DNA from: Bacillota bacterium
Lineage (GTDB): Bacteria > Bacillota > Clostridia > Peptostreptococcales > Anaerovoracaceae
Assembly (NCBI GenBank): GCA_029219125.1
Contig: JAQXSU010000290.1
Span: forward strand, 1 to 9,664
Reading direction: 5' to 3'
DNA: 9,664 bases
Position numbers and translations under genes: made by a program. Below the pieces are notes generated by a model. It did not search any database and was not told where the DNA came from. It saw only the letters and a list, made by a program, of their open reading frames with translations. Of this stretch, positions 1 to 5,907 are shown one piece after another (within the stretch, counting starts at the first letter, position 1; every line of letters begins with the position of its first letter).

Positions 1-960
1 GGTCTGCTTACCGTCTTCTGCTCTTACGTAAACCTGATCCATGAGGCAGATTTCCTTCAGCTGCTTGGAAACACGGCCTTCTACCAGACCGGTGAAGATC
101 TTGTTTTCGGAGATTGCAGCCTTGTCAGCAACAGCCAGTTCTGCCAGCTTTGCCTTTGCTTCCTGAGACAGGAAGTTCGGTAAATAGTTGAAGTTGAAGG
201 ACTTGTCGTTCTTCTTTTCTTCGTAGATTGCTACGTCTTCAGCACTCCAGCCATCTGCAACAGCCTTTTCGATTAAAGCGTTTAAGATCGGCTTCGGCAG
301 GCTGAACGGATCGTTTAATGCACTTTCCAGCGTGATGGCTCTGATCTTGGTCAGTTCATCAGCAGAAATGTCGTTTCTGCTGACGTACTGCGGGTTCATC
401 GCAGCAACCTGCATTGCAACGTTTGTGAATGCAGTCTTTGCAGCATCGGTGGCTTCTCCGCTTCCTGCTACCAGAACACCGATTCTTCCGCCGCCGTGAA
501 CATAAGAGGCAACCACATCACCGGAGACCTTTTCGATTCTCCGGATGGACATGTTCTCTCCGATCTTGGCGATCTTCGCAGTTAACGCTTCCTGAACGGT
601 AGCACCGTCAAAAGCCATAGCCTTGAAGGCTTCGATATCGTTGGATTCTGCAGTTAATGCCAGCTTAGCCAGCCCATCTACGAAGGCAACGAACTCTTCA
701 TTCTTGGAAACGAAGTCTGTTTCGGAGTTTACTTCTACTAAAGCAGCAGTCTTGCCGTCCTCAGCGATCGCAATCTTAACCAGACCTTCTGCAGCGATTC
801 TTCCGGCCTTCTTTGCAGCCTTCGCCAGTCCCTTTTCTCTTAAGAAATCAACCGCAGCTTCGATGTTGCCGTCAGTCTCAACGAGAGCCTTCTTGCAGTC
901 CATCATGCCGGCACCGGTCATTTCTCTTAATTCTTTTACTAATGCAGCAGTTACAGCCAT
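1..960 (-). CDS. tsf: Elongation factor Ts, 3' end cut by window edge
   Basis: This is EF-Ts, the cytoplasmic guanine-nucleotide exchange factor that regenerates EF-Tu-GTP during translation. The first 320 residues are visible and the C-terminus lies beyond the left edge. The N-terminal UBA-like domain carries the family signature MTGAGMMDCKKAL at residues 14-26, and the TDFVSKNEEF motif at 81-90 is the region that contacts EF-Tu. The segment LVEGRVSKQLKEICLMDQ near 291-308 matches the C-terminal conserved block. The ATG at 958-960 is chosen because an AGGAGG lies just upstream in the 14-bp gap after rpsB. Residues of about 215-285 look like extra sequence compared with the roughly 293-residue Bacillus subtilis protein as I recall it, so the full protein is probably near 360 residues. 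It is the second gene of the rpsB-tsf operon. Confidence 0.97.
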   Translation of the reverse strand, partial: MAVTAALVKELREMTGAGMMDCKKALVETDGNIEAAVDFLREKGLAKAAKKAGRIAAEGLVKIAIAEDGKTAALVEVNSETDFVSKNEEFVAFVDGLAKLALTAESNDIEAFKAMAFDGATVQEALTAKIAKIGENMSIRRIEKVSGDVVASYVHGGGRIGVLVAGSGEATDAAKTAFTNVAMQVAAMNPQYVSRNDISADELTKIRAITLESALNDPFSLPKPILNALIEKAVADGWSAEDVAIYEEKKNDKSFNFNYLPNFLSQEAKAKLAELAVADKAAISENKIFTGLVEGRVSKQLKEICLMDQVYVRAEDGKQT

Positions 961-974
961 TTTCGTCCTCCTAA

Positions 975-1730
975 CTATTCTTCGGTTGCTTCAGCTTCTG
1001 CAGCAGCAGTTTCCTCTGCAGCTTCTGCAGTGCCTTCGTCAAAGCTTTCGCCCTGGTTTGCTTCGATGACAGCGTCTGCCATTCTGCCTGCGATCAGCTT
1101 AACGGCTCTGATAGCGTCATCGTTTGCAGGAATTACATAGTCAACATCGTCCGGATCGCAGTTGGTGTCCACGATACCAACGATAGGAATACCCAGAATT
1201 CTTGCTTCCTTCACGGCGATTCTTTCCTTCTTCGGGTCTACGATGAACAGTGCGCCAGGCATACCCTTCATGTCCTTGATACCGCCCAGGTACTTTTCCA
1301 GCTTTTCCATTTCGCCTCTCAGCTTGGTAACTTCCTTCTTGGACAGCTTGTCAAACGTACCGTCTTCTTCCATGGTCTTGATGTCGTTCAGTCTCTTGAT
1401 TCTGGTAGCGATGGTCTTGTGGTTGGTCAGCATGCCGCCCAGCCATCTTTCGCTTACGTAGAACTGTCCGCATCTGTTTGCTTCGTCCTTGATTGCCTGC
1501 TGAGCCTGCTTCTTGGTACCAACGAACAGGATTGGCTTGCCGGAAGCGCCGACTTCCTTCATGAAATCGTAAGCTTCGTCGATCTTCTTTACCGTCTTCT
1601 GTAAGTCGATAATGTAGATGCCGTTTCTTTCTGTGAAGATGTACGGAGCCATCTTAGGGTTCCATCTTCTGGTCTGGTGTCCGAAATGCACACCTGCTTC
1701 GAGTAACTGTTTCATTGAAATTACTGCCAT
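975..1730 (-). CDS. rpsB: 30S ribosomal protein S2
   Basis: Ribosomal protein S2 of the small subunit, 251 residues. The start MAVISMKQLLEAGVHFGHQ followed by RRWNPKM is the classic S2 N-terminus, and the block DPKKERIAVKEARILGIPIVGIVDTNCDPDDVDY (split here only by description) near residues 165-200 is typical of the family. The last 30 or so residues form a low-complexity Ala/Glu tail, common as a variable extension in S2. The open frame extends ten codons further upstream, but the ATG at 1728-1730 is preferred: it begins the conserved N-terminus and has AGGAGG eight bases upstream. The gene is followed after 14 bp by tsf, the usual bacterial pairing. Expression is likely driven by the promoter at 1908-1936 through a structured leader. 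Confidence 0.98.
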   Translation of the reverse strand: MAVISMKQLLEAGVHFGHQTRRWNPKMAPYIFTERNGIYIIDLQKTVKKIDEAYDFMKEVGASGKPILFVGTKKQAQQAIKDEANRCGQFYVSERWLGGMLTNHKTIATRIKRLNDIKTMEEDGTFDKLSKKEVTKLRGEMEKLEKYLGGIKDMKGMPGALFIVDPKKERIAVKEARILGIPIVGIVDTNCDPDDVDYVIPANDDAIRAVKLIAGRMADAVIEANQGESFDEGTAEAAEETAAAEAEATEE

Positions 1731-1779
1731 TTTAAAATCCTCCTGGTTTAAAACTTCCATCCGGTCATACTACTACCGC

Positions 1780-1846
1780 TTGCCGCCCTGCTCCTTGTTT
1801 TCAAAGCAAAGCGTACATGCACCCTTATGTCAGGGAATCGCGGCAA
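1780..1846 (-). promoter_or_regulatory. Putative structured leader RNA of rpsB
   Basis: In the rpsB leader, TTGCCGC (1846-1840) and GCGGCAA (1786-1780) are perfect complements and could close a multibranch fold. Inside are two small hairpins: CCCT/AGGG with a six-base loop (1835-1822), and CTTTG-AAAA-CAAGG (1806-1793), which pairs five bases with one G-U. The arrangement resembles autoregulatory ribosomal-protein leaders, where excess protein binds its own mRNA. No covariation evidence is available here. I do not recognise it as a specific described family. Confidence 0.4.
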
Positions 1847-1907
1847 CCTCTTGTGCGCGGATGTGTGAAATAAATTTTTAGTATGCGCTTTGAACGCACC
1901 ACAATTT

Positions 1908-1936
1908 AATATACTATAAAAAGGCCGCCAATGCAA
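1908..1936 (-). promoter_or_regulatory. Sigma-A promoter of rpsB-tsf
   Basis: Reading the minus strand, TTGCAT (1936-1931) is followed after exactly 17 bases by TATATT (1913-1908). The spacer is T-rich next to the -10 box. Transcription should begin near 1901, giving a leader of about 170 nt before the rpsB start codon. The fit to consensus and the placement before a highly expressed operon make this a good call. The start site itself is inferred. Confidence 0.75.
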
Positions 1937-1982
1937 GCTTTTTTCTGGGATTTCAGCCGTTTTTTCACCTTTTTTCTGCTGT

Positions 1983-2312
1983 TTATATAAGATGCTTCAA
2001 CCTGGCCGCATACTGCTGCCGCACCCGCACATAATTATCCCTCCCCAGCCGATAGGACTCTCCGTTCTGAAAATAGATGGTCTGATTCTCCATCTTCTCC
2101 ACCCGCTCCAGATTCACCGCCAGCACCCGCAGGCACACATAAAACCGGCTGTCCAGAAACGGCAGAATGTTTTCCATCCGCTCATAGTATTCCCACTGCC
2201 CGTCCGTGGATACGATCCGCACCTTTCTGCCAACCTTCATGATATATATGATATTGTCAACAGCAAGCCGCAAGACCTGCCCCCGCCTGACCACTGCTAT
2301 GTATTTCTCCAT
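1983..2312 (-). CDS. Stand-alone LytTR-family DNA-binding protein
   Basis: A 109-residue protein consisting almost entirely of a LytTR DNA-binding domain, with no receiver domain and no membrane segment. The pattern VDNIIYIMKVGRKVRIVST, a central ENILPFL-DSRFYVCLR segment, then VNLERVEKM and YFQNGESYRLGRDNYVRV follows the family's beta-strand plan. The usual F-x-R-x-HRS-x-IVN block is altered here to FYVCLRVLAVN, so the common His and Ser are missing. The start at 2310-2312 is preferred because GGAGG lies six bases before it; the in-frame ATG at 2316-2318 directly abuts that GGAGG, and a longer reading to 2480 has no family homology. It is divergent from the small membrane-protein gene at 2524. 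Single-domain LytTR proteins often act with a small membrane partner, but such a role is inference here. Confidence 0.8.
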   Translation of the reverse strand: MEKYIAVVRRGQVLRLAVDNIIYIMKVGRKVRIVSTDGQWEYYERMENILPFLDSRFYVCLRVLAVNLERVEKMENQTIYFQNGESYRLGRDNYVRVRQQYAARLKHLI

Positions 2313-2346
2313 TCCCATCCTCCGGTGCAAAGATTTTGCTAAGAAC

Positions 2347-2355
2347 AGTTTACCA
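2347..2355 (-). promoter_or_regulatory. Possible extended -10 promoter of the LytTR gene
   Basis: On the minus strand TGG-TAAACT (2355-2347) has the form of an extended -10 element (TG, one base, then a TATAAT-like hexamer), 35 bases upstream of the start codon. No convincing -35 hexamer is seen at 17 bases, which fits the extended type. This is the best candidate in the region but it is weak. Confidence 0.35.
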
Positions 2356-2408
2356 CAAAAATGACTAAATTTTTCCACTTTTTCTCGCCTTCTTTCCTCA
2401 CGATTCGA

Positions 2409-2449
2409 CAAAATCCGACCCGCTTCCATTCTTTTCTTCCCAAAATCCG
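2409..2449. repeat. Pair of 9-bp direct repeats between divergent promoters
   Basis: CAAAATCCG occurs at 2409-2417 and again at 2441-2449, start-to-start distance 32 bp, about three helical turns, so both copies would face the same side of the DNA. They lie midway between the two divergent promoter candidates. This could be an operator for the adjacent LytTR protein, but the spacing differs from the roughly 21-22 bp known for typical LytTR sites. Confidence 0.3.
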
Positions 2450-2479
2450 TTTTTTCGGCTGGCTTTTTTCGTCCAGGCA

Positions 2480-2488
2480 TGTTAAAAT
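2480..2488 (+). promoter_or_regulatory. Extended -10 promoter of the small membrane gene
   Basis: TG-T-TAAAAT at 2480-2488 matches an extended -10 element. It lies 35 bases before the start codon at 2524, so the transcript would begin near 2495. The -35 region is poor, as is usual for promoters with a TGn extension. Confidence 0.45.
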
Positions 2489-2523
2489 CTCTTCAACGAA
2501 TCAAATTGGCCGGAGGTATGTAT

Positions 2524-2742
2524 ATGTTAGAAAAAGCTTATAAAGTATTTCTGTGGCTTGGAGCATTTTTCGGAGCTCTGTATCTTCCCACGCGTCTTTC
2601 CGTTCTCGGCGGAATCGGAGCCGTTCTGATCTTTCTGGCGGGAGTCATGCGTCTTACCCACGACCATAAGCACCGGCAGCTTCCGTGGCAGCTTAAAAAG
2701 AATAAGGAATCCAACACGGTAATCATCCGAAGAACCAAGTGA
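2524..2742 (+). CDS. Small two-helix membrane protein, unknown function
   Basis: A 72-residue protein I do not recognise. Two hydrophobic stretches, about residues 7-21 (KVFLWLGAFFGALYL) and 26-43 (around LGGIGAVLIFLAGV), would form a helical hairpin in the membrane. The remaining tail (44-72) is basic and includes HDHKH, so both ends are predicted to face the cytoplasm by the positive-inside rule. The ATG at 2524 is chosen over the in-frame ATG at 2518 because GGAGG at 2512-2516 sits seven bases before 2524 but only one before 2518. It has its own promoter and is followed 25 bp later by a strong terminator, so it is a single-gene transcript. Its divergent neighbour is the LytTR protein; a regulator-membrane partner pairing is possible but unproven. 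Confidence 0.75.
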   Translation: MLEKAYKVFLWLGAFFGALYLPTRLSVLGGIGAVLIFLAGVMRLTHDHKHRQLPWQLKKNKESNTVIIRRTK

Positions 2743-2767
2743 GAACACGGAAATATGCAGATTTGTG

Positions 2768-2809
2768 GCGGTTTTGTGACGTTTTCGTCAAGAAACCGCT
2801 AATTTTTTT
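2768..2809 (+). terminator. Rho-independent terminator after the small membrane gene
   Basis: A 14-position stem, 2768-2781 with 2786-2799, has a TTTT loop and only one mismatch (G-A) plus one T-G wobble. It is followed by TAA and seven Ts (2803-2809). This is a textbook intrinsic terminator, 25 bp past the stop codon. It ends just before the -35 box of the next promoter, insulating the carrier gene from upstream transcription. Confidence 0.92.
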
Positions 2810-2810
2810 C

Positions 2811-2839
2811 TTTACACCTGCGAAAATTTCCGTTATAAT
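2811..2839 (+). promoter_or_regulatory. Strong sigma-A promoter of the carrier gene
   Basis: TTTACA (2811-2816) and a perfect TATAAT (2834-2839) are separated by 17 bases. The start of transcription should be near 2846, giving a leader of about 95 nt. The -35 box directly follows the T-run of the preceding terminator. Confidence 0.88.
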
Positions 2840-2849
2840 GTTTCTACAA

Positions 2850-2866
2850 ACGTACATTTACGTACG
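2850..2866. promoter_or_regulatory. Candidate operator at the carrier start site
   Basis: ACGTAC occurs at 2850-2855 and 2860-2865, exactly 10 bp apart, so one helical turn. Each copy contains the palindrome GTAC, and the second continues as CGTACG. The element begins a few bases after the predicted transcription start, a position where a bound repressor would block the polymerase. The cognate regulator is unknown. Confidence 0.35.
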
Positions 2867-2891
2867 TGGATTTATTATTCTATTTTTCAAA

Positions 2892-2923
2892 TCTTCTTCA
2901 CATGGAATGGGTTGTGAAGAAGA
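2892..2923 (+). promoter_or_regulatory. 11-bp hairpin in the 5' leader of the carrier mRNA
   Basis: TCTTCTTCACA (2892-2902) and TGTGAAGAAGA (2913-2923) are perfect complements around a ten-base loop. The hairpin ends six bases before the AGGAGG at 2930-2935 that serves the start codon at 2942. No T-run follows, so it is not a terminator. It could stabilise the mRNA, modulate ribosome access, or at the DNA level act as an operator. Confidence 0.55.
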
Positions 2924-2941
2924 ATCATTAGGAGGCAAGTT

Positions 2942-4342
2942 ATGGAAAAGAAACAAAAGAGAAGCCTTTCCCTGAATGCTTTCGTCCTGCTTCTCATCAT
3001 CATGCTGATCTGCGCGGTTCTGACCTGGATCGTACCGGCAGGTTCCTTTGAGAGAGTACAGGATGAAGTAACCGGAAGAATGGTTGTAGTACCTGGTTCC
3101 TATGCTACCACGGAAAGTTCCCCGGTAGGACCGATCCAGTTCGTGACTTCCATCTTCGCAGGCTTCATGGACGCCGCAGATATCATCTTCTTTATTATCT
3201 TCGCGTCCACCTATGTATTCCTGCTGAACAAGTGCGGTGCCCTTCACTCCGCCTGCGGTGCGCTGCTGAAGAAAGTCGGAACCAGAGATCATCTGATCAT
3301 CCCGATCTTCATGCTGTTCTTCGCACTGGGCGGCACCACCTTCGGTCTGTATGAAGAGGTTTACGCGCTGGTACCGGCCTTTATCGTCATCGCCATGACG
3401 CTGGGCTACGACCGTATCGTCGGTGGTGCCATTGTATTCGTCGGCGTAGCCACCGGTTTCGCAGCAGCTACCCTGAATCCGTTCACCATCGGTGTAGCGG
3501 CAGGCGTTGCAGAAGTTCCTCTGGCAGAGCCGAAGGTTCTCATCTTCCGTATCGTGGCATTCATCGCATTCATGGCACTGAACATCACCTATGTCATGCG
3601 CTATGCTGCCAAGATCAAGAAGGACCCGACCAAGTCCATCATGTACGGCATTCCGCAGGAAGAAGAAAAAGACCTGATGTCCAGAGATGAAGTAATGGAC
3701 ATGGAATTCACCACCCGTCATAAGATCTCCATGGTTGGCTTCTTACTGCTGATCGTGATCCTGATCTTCGGTATCATCAAGCAGGGCTGGTGGTTCCAGG
3801 AAATCGCTTCCCTGTTCCTGGTATTCTTCATCGTAACCGGTCTGATCAACGGTTACTCTGCAAACCAGCTGGGTGAGCTCTTCATCGAATCCAGTAAGGC
3901 TACCATCTACGGTGCTCTCATCGTAGGTATGGCAAGAGGTATCTCCGTAGTCATGGCTGCCGGCGGCATCATCGACACCATCGTATACTTCCTGTCCAAC
4001 CTGGTATCCAGCCTGCCTACAGCCCTCACCGGCATCGGCATGCTGATCGTACAGAACCTGATCAACTTCTTCATTCCATCCGGCTCCGGCCAGGCTGTAG
4101 TGACCATGCCTATCATGGCACCTCTGGCAGACGTTGTTGGTATCTCCCGTCAGATGGCTGTTATGGCCTTCCAGTTCGGTGATGGTTTCTCCAACATGTT
4201 CTGGCCTACCGGCGTAGCTACCATCTGCGGATTCATGAGTATTTCTCTGGATCAGTGGTACAAGTTCATCACTAAGCTGTTCATCATGATGTTCTGCCTG
4301 CAGTGCATCTTCATGGTAGTTGGCGTACTGATCGGTATCTAA
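2942..4342 (+). CDS. YfcC/DcuC-family membrane carrier
   Basis: A 466-residue integral membrane carrier of the YfcC group within the C4-dicarboxylate carrier (DcuC-like) family, a group predicted to move dicarboxylates, amino acids or peptides across the inner membrane. Substrate is not readable from sequence. About a dozen hydrophobic stretches are visible, the first at residues 12-33. Conserved family blocks are GTTFGLYEEVYALVPAF (131-147), NFFIPSGSGQAVVTMPI (375-391) and QFGDGFSNMFWPT (411-423); the first two are the re-entrant-type segments of two related halves, joined by a charged cytoplasmic loop near 222-262. The start has AGGAGG six bases upstream. It is monocistronic, with its own promoter, and converges on a deacylase gene. 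The combination suggests uptake of the deacylase substrate or a product, which is inference. Confidence 0.9.
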   Translation: MEKKQKRSLSLNAFVLLLIIMLICAVLTWIVPAGSFERVQDEVTGRMVVVPGSYATTESSPVGPIQFVTSIFAGFMDAADIIFFIIFASTYVFLLNKCGALHSACGALLKKVGTRDHLIIPIFMLFFALGGTTFGLYEEVYALVPAFIVIAMTLGYDRIVGGAIVFVGVATGFAAATLNPFTIGVAAGVAEVPLAEPKVLIFRIVAFIAFMALNITYVMRYAAKIKKDPTKSIMYGIPQEEEKDLMSRDEVMDMEFTTRHKISMVGFLLLIVILIFGIIKQGWWFQEIASLFLVFFIVTGLINGYSANQLGELFIESSKATIYGALIVGMARGISVVMAAGGIIDTIVYFLSNLVSSLPTALTGIGMLIVQNLINFFIPSGSGQAVVTMPIMAPLADVVGISRQMAVMAFQFGDGFSNMFWPTGVATICGFMSISLDQWYKFITKLFIMMFCLQCIFMVVGVLIGI

Positions 4343-4392
4343 GACGTTGTTTCGAGTGTAAGGTATCGAGAAGAAAAGAAACCGAAAAAAGT

Positions 4393-4426
4393 AAGGGGTT
4401 GTCACTTGACAGCCCCTTTTCTTTCT
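4393..4426. terminator. Bidirectional terminator between convergent genes
   Basis: GGGGTTGTC (4395-4403) pairs with GACAGCCCC (4408-4416) across an ACTT loop, with AA/TT extending the stem. On the plus strand TTTTCTTTCT follows, ending the carrier transcript. On the minus strand the stem is followed by TTAC and a run of six Ts (4390-4385), which would end the deacylase transcript as well. Both genes stop within about 60 bp of it. Confidence 0.85.
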
Positions 4427-4434
4427 GATTTGCA

Positions 4435-4451
4435 GTTCTCTCACAGAGAAC
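4435..4451 (-). other. Short hairpin directly after the deacylase stop codon
   Basis: GTTCTCT (4435-4441) and AGAGAAC (4445-4451) form a perfect seven-bp stem with a three-base loop, beginning with the first base after the deacylase stop. There is no T-run beside it, so it probably stabilises the 3' end or acts together with the terminator at 4393-4426. Confidence 0.5.
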
Positions 4452-5822
4452 TTAAAGATAGGAAATAAACCGGCCGAGGCGGTCGTTGACCTTCTTGCCC
4501 TTTTCGATGGCCTTCTGTCCGCCGATCAGTACGTATTCGATGCCTTCCGGTGCTTCCAGATGGGACCAGTCTGCCTTATCGATAATCGTTTCCGGATCAA
4601 AAATCGTAATGTCGGCATCTGCACCTTCCTCCAGACGTCCCTTGGCATCCAGGCCTAAACGTTTTGCTGGTTCGAGGGTCATCTTCCGAAGTGCGTCCAC
4701 CAGTGACAGCCGCTTTTCTTCCCGTACATACTTGCCCAGTACCCGCGGGAACGTGCCAGCTGCTCTCGGATGACCGCCGCCGTGATTGATGATGGCATCG
4801 CTGGCCACCATACCGTTCGAATTGGCGATGGCCTGGCCGATTTCCTCTTCATTCATGACGAATGCAACTGCCAGCATCTTTGGATGCTCCGCCCGGGCTT
4901 TGCGGAAAATTTCCTCGGTGCAGTATACGTTTTTATACGGGTCATCGGTTAGCAGAATGCTGTCGTAATCCTTGCCCCAACCTTCCAGACAACCGTCTTC
5001 GAATACGGCAGAGCCGATCTCCGTGGAAAACGCATTATACGGATAGGTATCGTAGTTCAGCTTCGGATTCTTTTCCATCGCGGAATTGATGCAGTCCAGG
5101 GATTCCTTCATCATCCCCATGGCCGAGCAGCTGCTCAGGTGCGAAATCTGGAATTTCTGCGGGATTTCTTCGGACAGCTTGACCATTTCCGTGATGGAAT
5201 CAATATTTCCAAGGCAGTCTTCCCGGTAATGGGCCGCCACCAGATGGTTCGGATCCTCGGAAGCCTTCACGGCAAACAGCATTTCCTCATAGGTAATGCC
5301 CGGGTCATATTCAATGCCAAAGGAGATGCCCCAGGCACCCTCTGCCAGCTCCTTTTTCATTTCCTTCTGAATCTGCTCCATCTGTGCCTGACTGGCTTTG
5401 TCATAGTGTCCCAGTCCCTGCTGGGTCCGGTACCAGTTGTAGCCGGCCAGCATGATGTAGTTCACCGGGCTGCCGCCGTGTTCCTTCAGAATTTCTTTGA
5501 ATTCCGCCAGAGTCTGGTACTGCACGCCGCAGTTTCCGCCCACAGCCGTGGTGACACCCATGTCCAGCATCATTTCGGAGATTACGTAATCCTTTCCTTC
5601 CCGGGCAAAATTCTCTTCGTGCATATGGATATCGATGAACCCCGGGGATACCACCTTCCCTGCCGCATCGATGATTTCTGCAGCTTCCGGCAGCGTTGAG
5701 CCTTTGTCCAACGGTTCGGACAGCCAGACAATCTTGCCGCCCTGGATTCCCACGTTCCTTTTCACCATTTTTCCTGCCGCAAAGTCCGGGCAGGTTCCGT
5801 TTATAATCAGTAAATCAAGCAT
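4452..5822 (-). CDS. N-acyl-D-amino-acid deacylase-like amidohydrolase
   Basis: A 456-residue cytoplasmic metal-dependent hydrolase of the amidohydrolase superfamily, closest in motif pattern to D-aminoacylases, which release D-amino acids from N-acyl forms. Visible in order: the metal-binding H-x-H in GFIDIHMHEE (His66, His68), Cys98 in GGNCGV, which corresponds to the metal-bridging Cys of D-aminoacylase, His198 in AAHYRED, His228 in FQISHLSS, Asp342 in ASDAIINHGG, then the family block HPRAAGTFPRVLGKYVRE (351-368). The conserved SDG is SDA here. The protein is a little shorter than the usual 480-500. The end, with EEGADADITIFDP, is the standard small beta-domain. AGGAGG lies seven bases before the ATG. 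It has its own promoter and a palindrome at the start site. A related dihydroorotase-like or peptide-hydrolysing role cannot be excluded. Confidence 0.85.
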   Translation of the reverse strand: MLDLLIINGTCPDFAAGKMVKRNVGIQGGKIVWLSEPLDKGSTLPEAAEIIDAAGKVVSPGFIDIHMHEENFAREGKDYVISEMMLDMGVTTAVGGNCGVQYQTLAEFKEILKEHGGSPVNYIMLAGYNWYRTQQGLGHYDKASQAQMEQIQKEMKKELAEGAWGISFGIEYDPGITYEEMLFAVKASEDPNHLVAAHYREDCLGNIDSITEMVKLSEEIPQKFQISHLSSCSAMGMMKESLDCINSAMEKNPKLNYDTYPYNAFSTEIGSAVFEDGCLEGWGKDYDSILLTDDPYKNVYCTEEIFRKARAEHPKMLAVAFVMNEEEIGQAIANSNGMVASDAIINHGGGHPRAAGTFPRVLGKYVREEKRLSLVDALRKMTLEPAKRLGLDAKGRLEEGADADITIFDPETIIDKADWSHLEAPEGIEYVLIGGQKAIEKGKKVNDRLGRFISYL

Positions 5823-5840
5823 ATTAAAACCTCCTGCAGT

Positions 5841-5857
5841 GAAAAGTTACACTTTTC
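5841..5857. promoter_or_regulatory. 17-bp palindrome at the deacylase transcription start
   Basis: GAAAAGT (5841-5847) and ACTTTTC (5851-5857) are perfect inverted repeats around three bases. Relative to the promoter at 5867-5895 (minus strand) the palindrome covers roughly +3 to +19, a classic repressor position. It ends before the AGGAGG. No second copy was seen at the carrier promoter, so the regulator need not be shared. Confidence 0.5.
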
Positions 5858-5866
5858 GACAGAAAA

Positions 5867-5895
5867 ATTATACATGTTCTGCTTGGAAAAGTCAA
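5867..5895 (-). promoter_or_regulatory. Strong sigma-A promoter of the deacylase gene
   Basis: On the minus strand TTGACT (5895-5890) is separated by 17 bases from a perfect TATAAT (5872-5867). Transcription should begin near 5860. The -35 box lies only 12 bp downstream of the aspS stop codon, and no terminator is visible between, so some read-through from the gat-aspS operon is possible. Confidence 0.88.
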
Positions 5896-5907
5896 TGTAC
5901 CCGTGCC

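Noticed and set aside
2345..2455. Single matches to the LytTR half-site pattern near 2346 (ACAGTTTAC) and 2447 (TCCGTTTTT)
   Set aside because: Each is an isolated, imperfect half-site with no partner at the expected spacing, so chance is as likely.
2313..2480. 56-residue N-terminal extension of the LytTR protein
   Set aside because: The extension is Lys/Arg-rich without homology, overlaps the promoter region, and the good ribosome-binding site belongs to the start at 2312.
2858..4444. Two long minus-strand open frames opposite the carrier (287 and 233 codons)
   Set aside because: They are rich in Asp, His, Gln and Gly, the typical reverse-strand image of a hydrophobic membrane protein.
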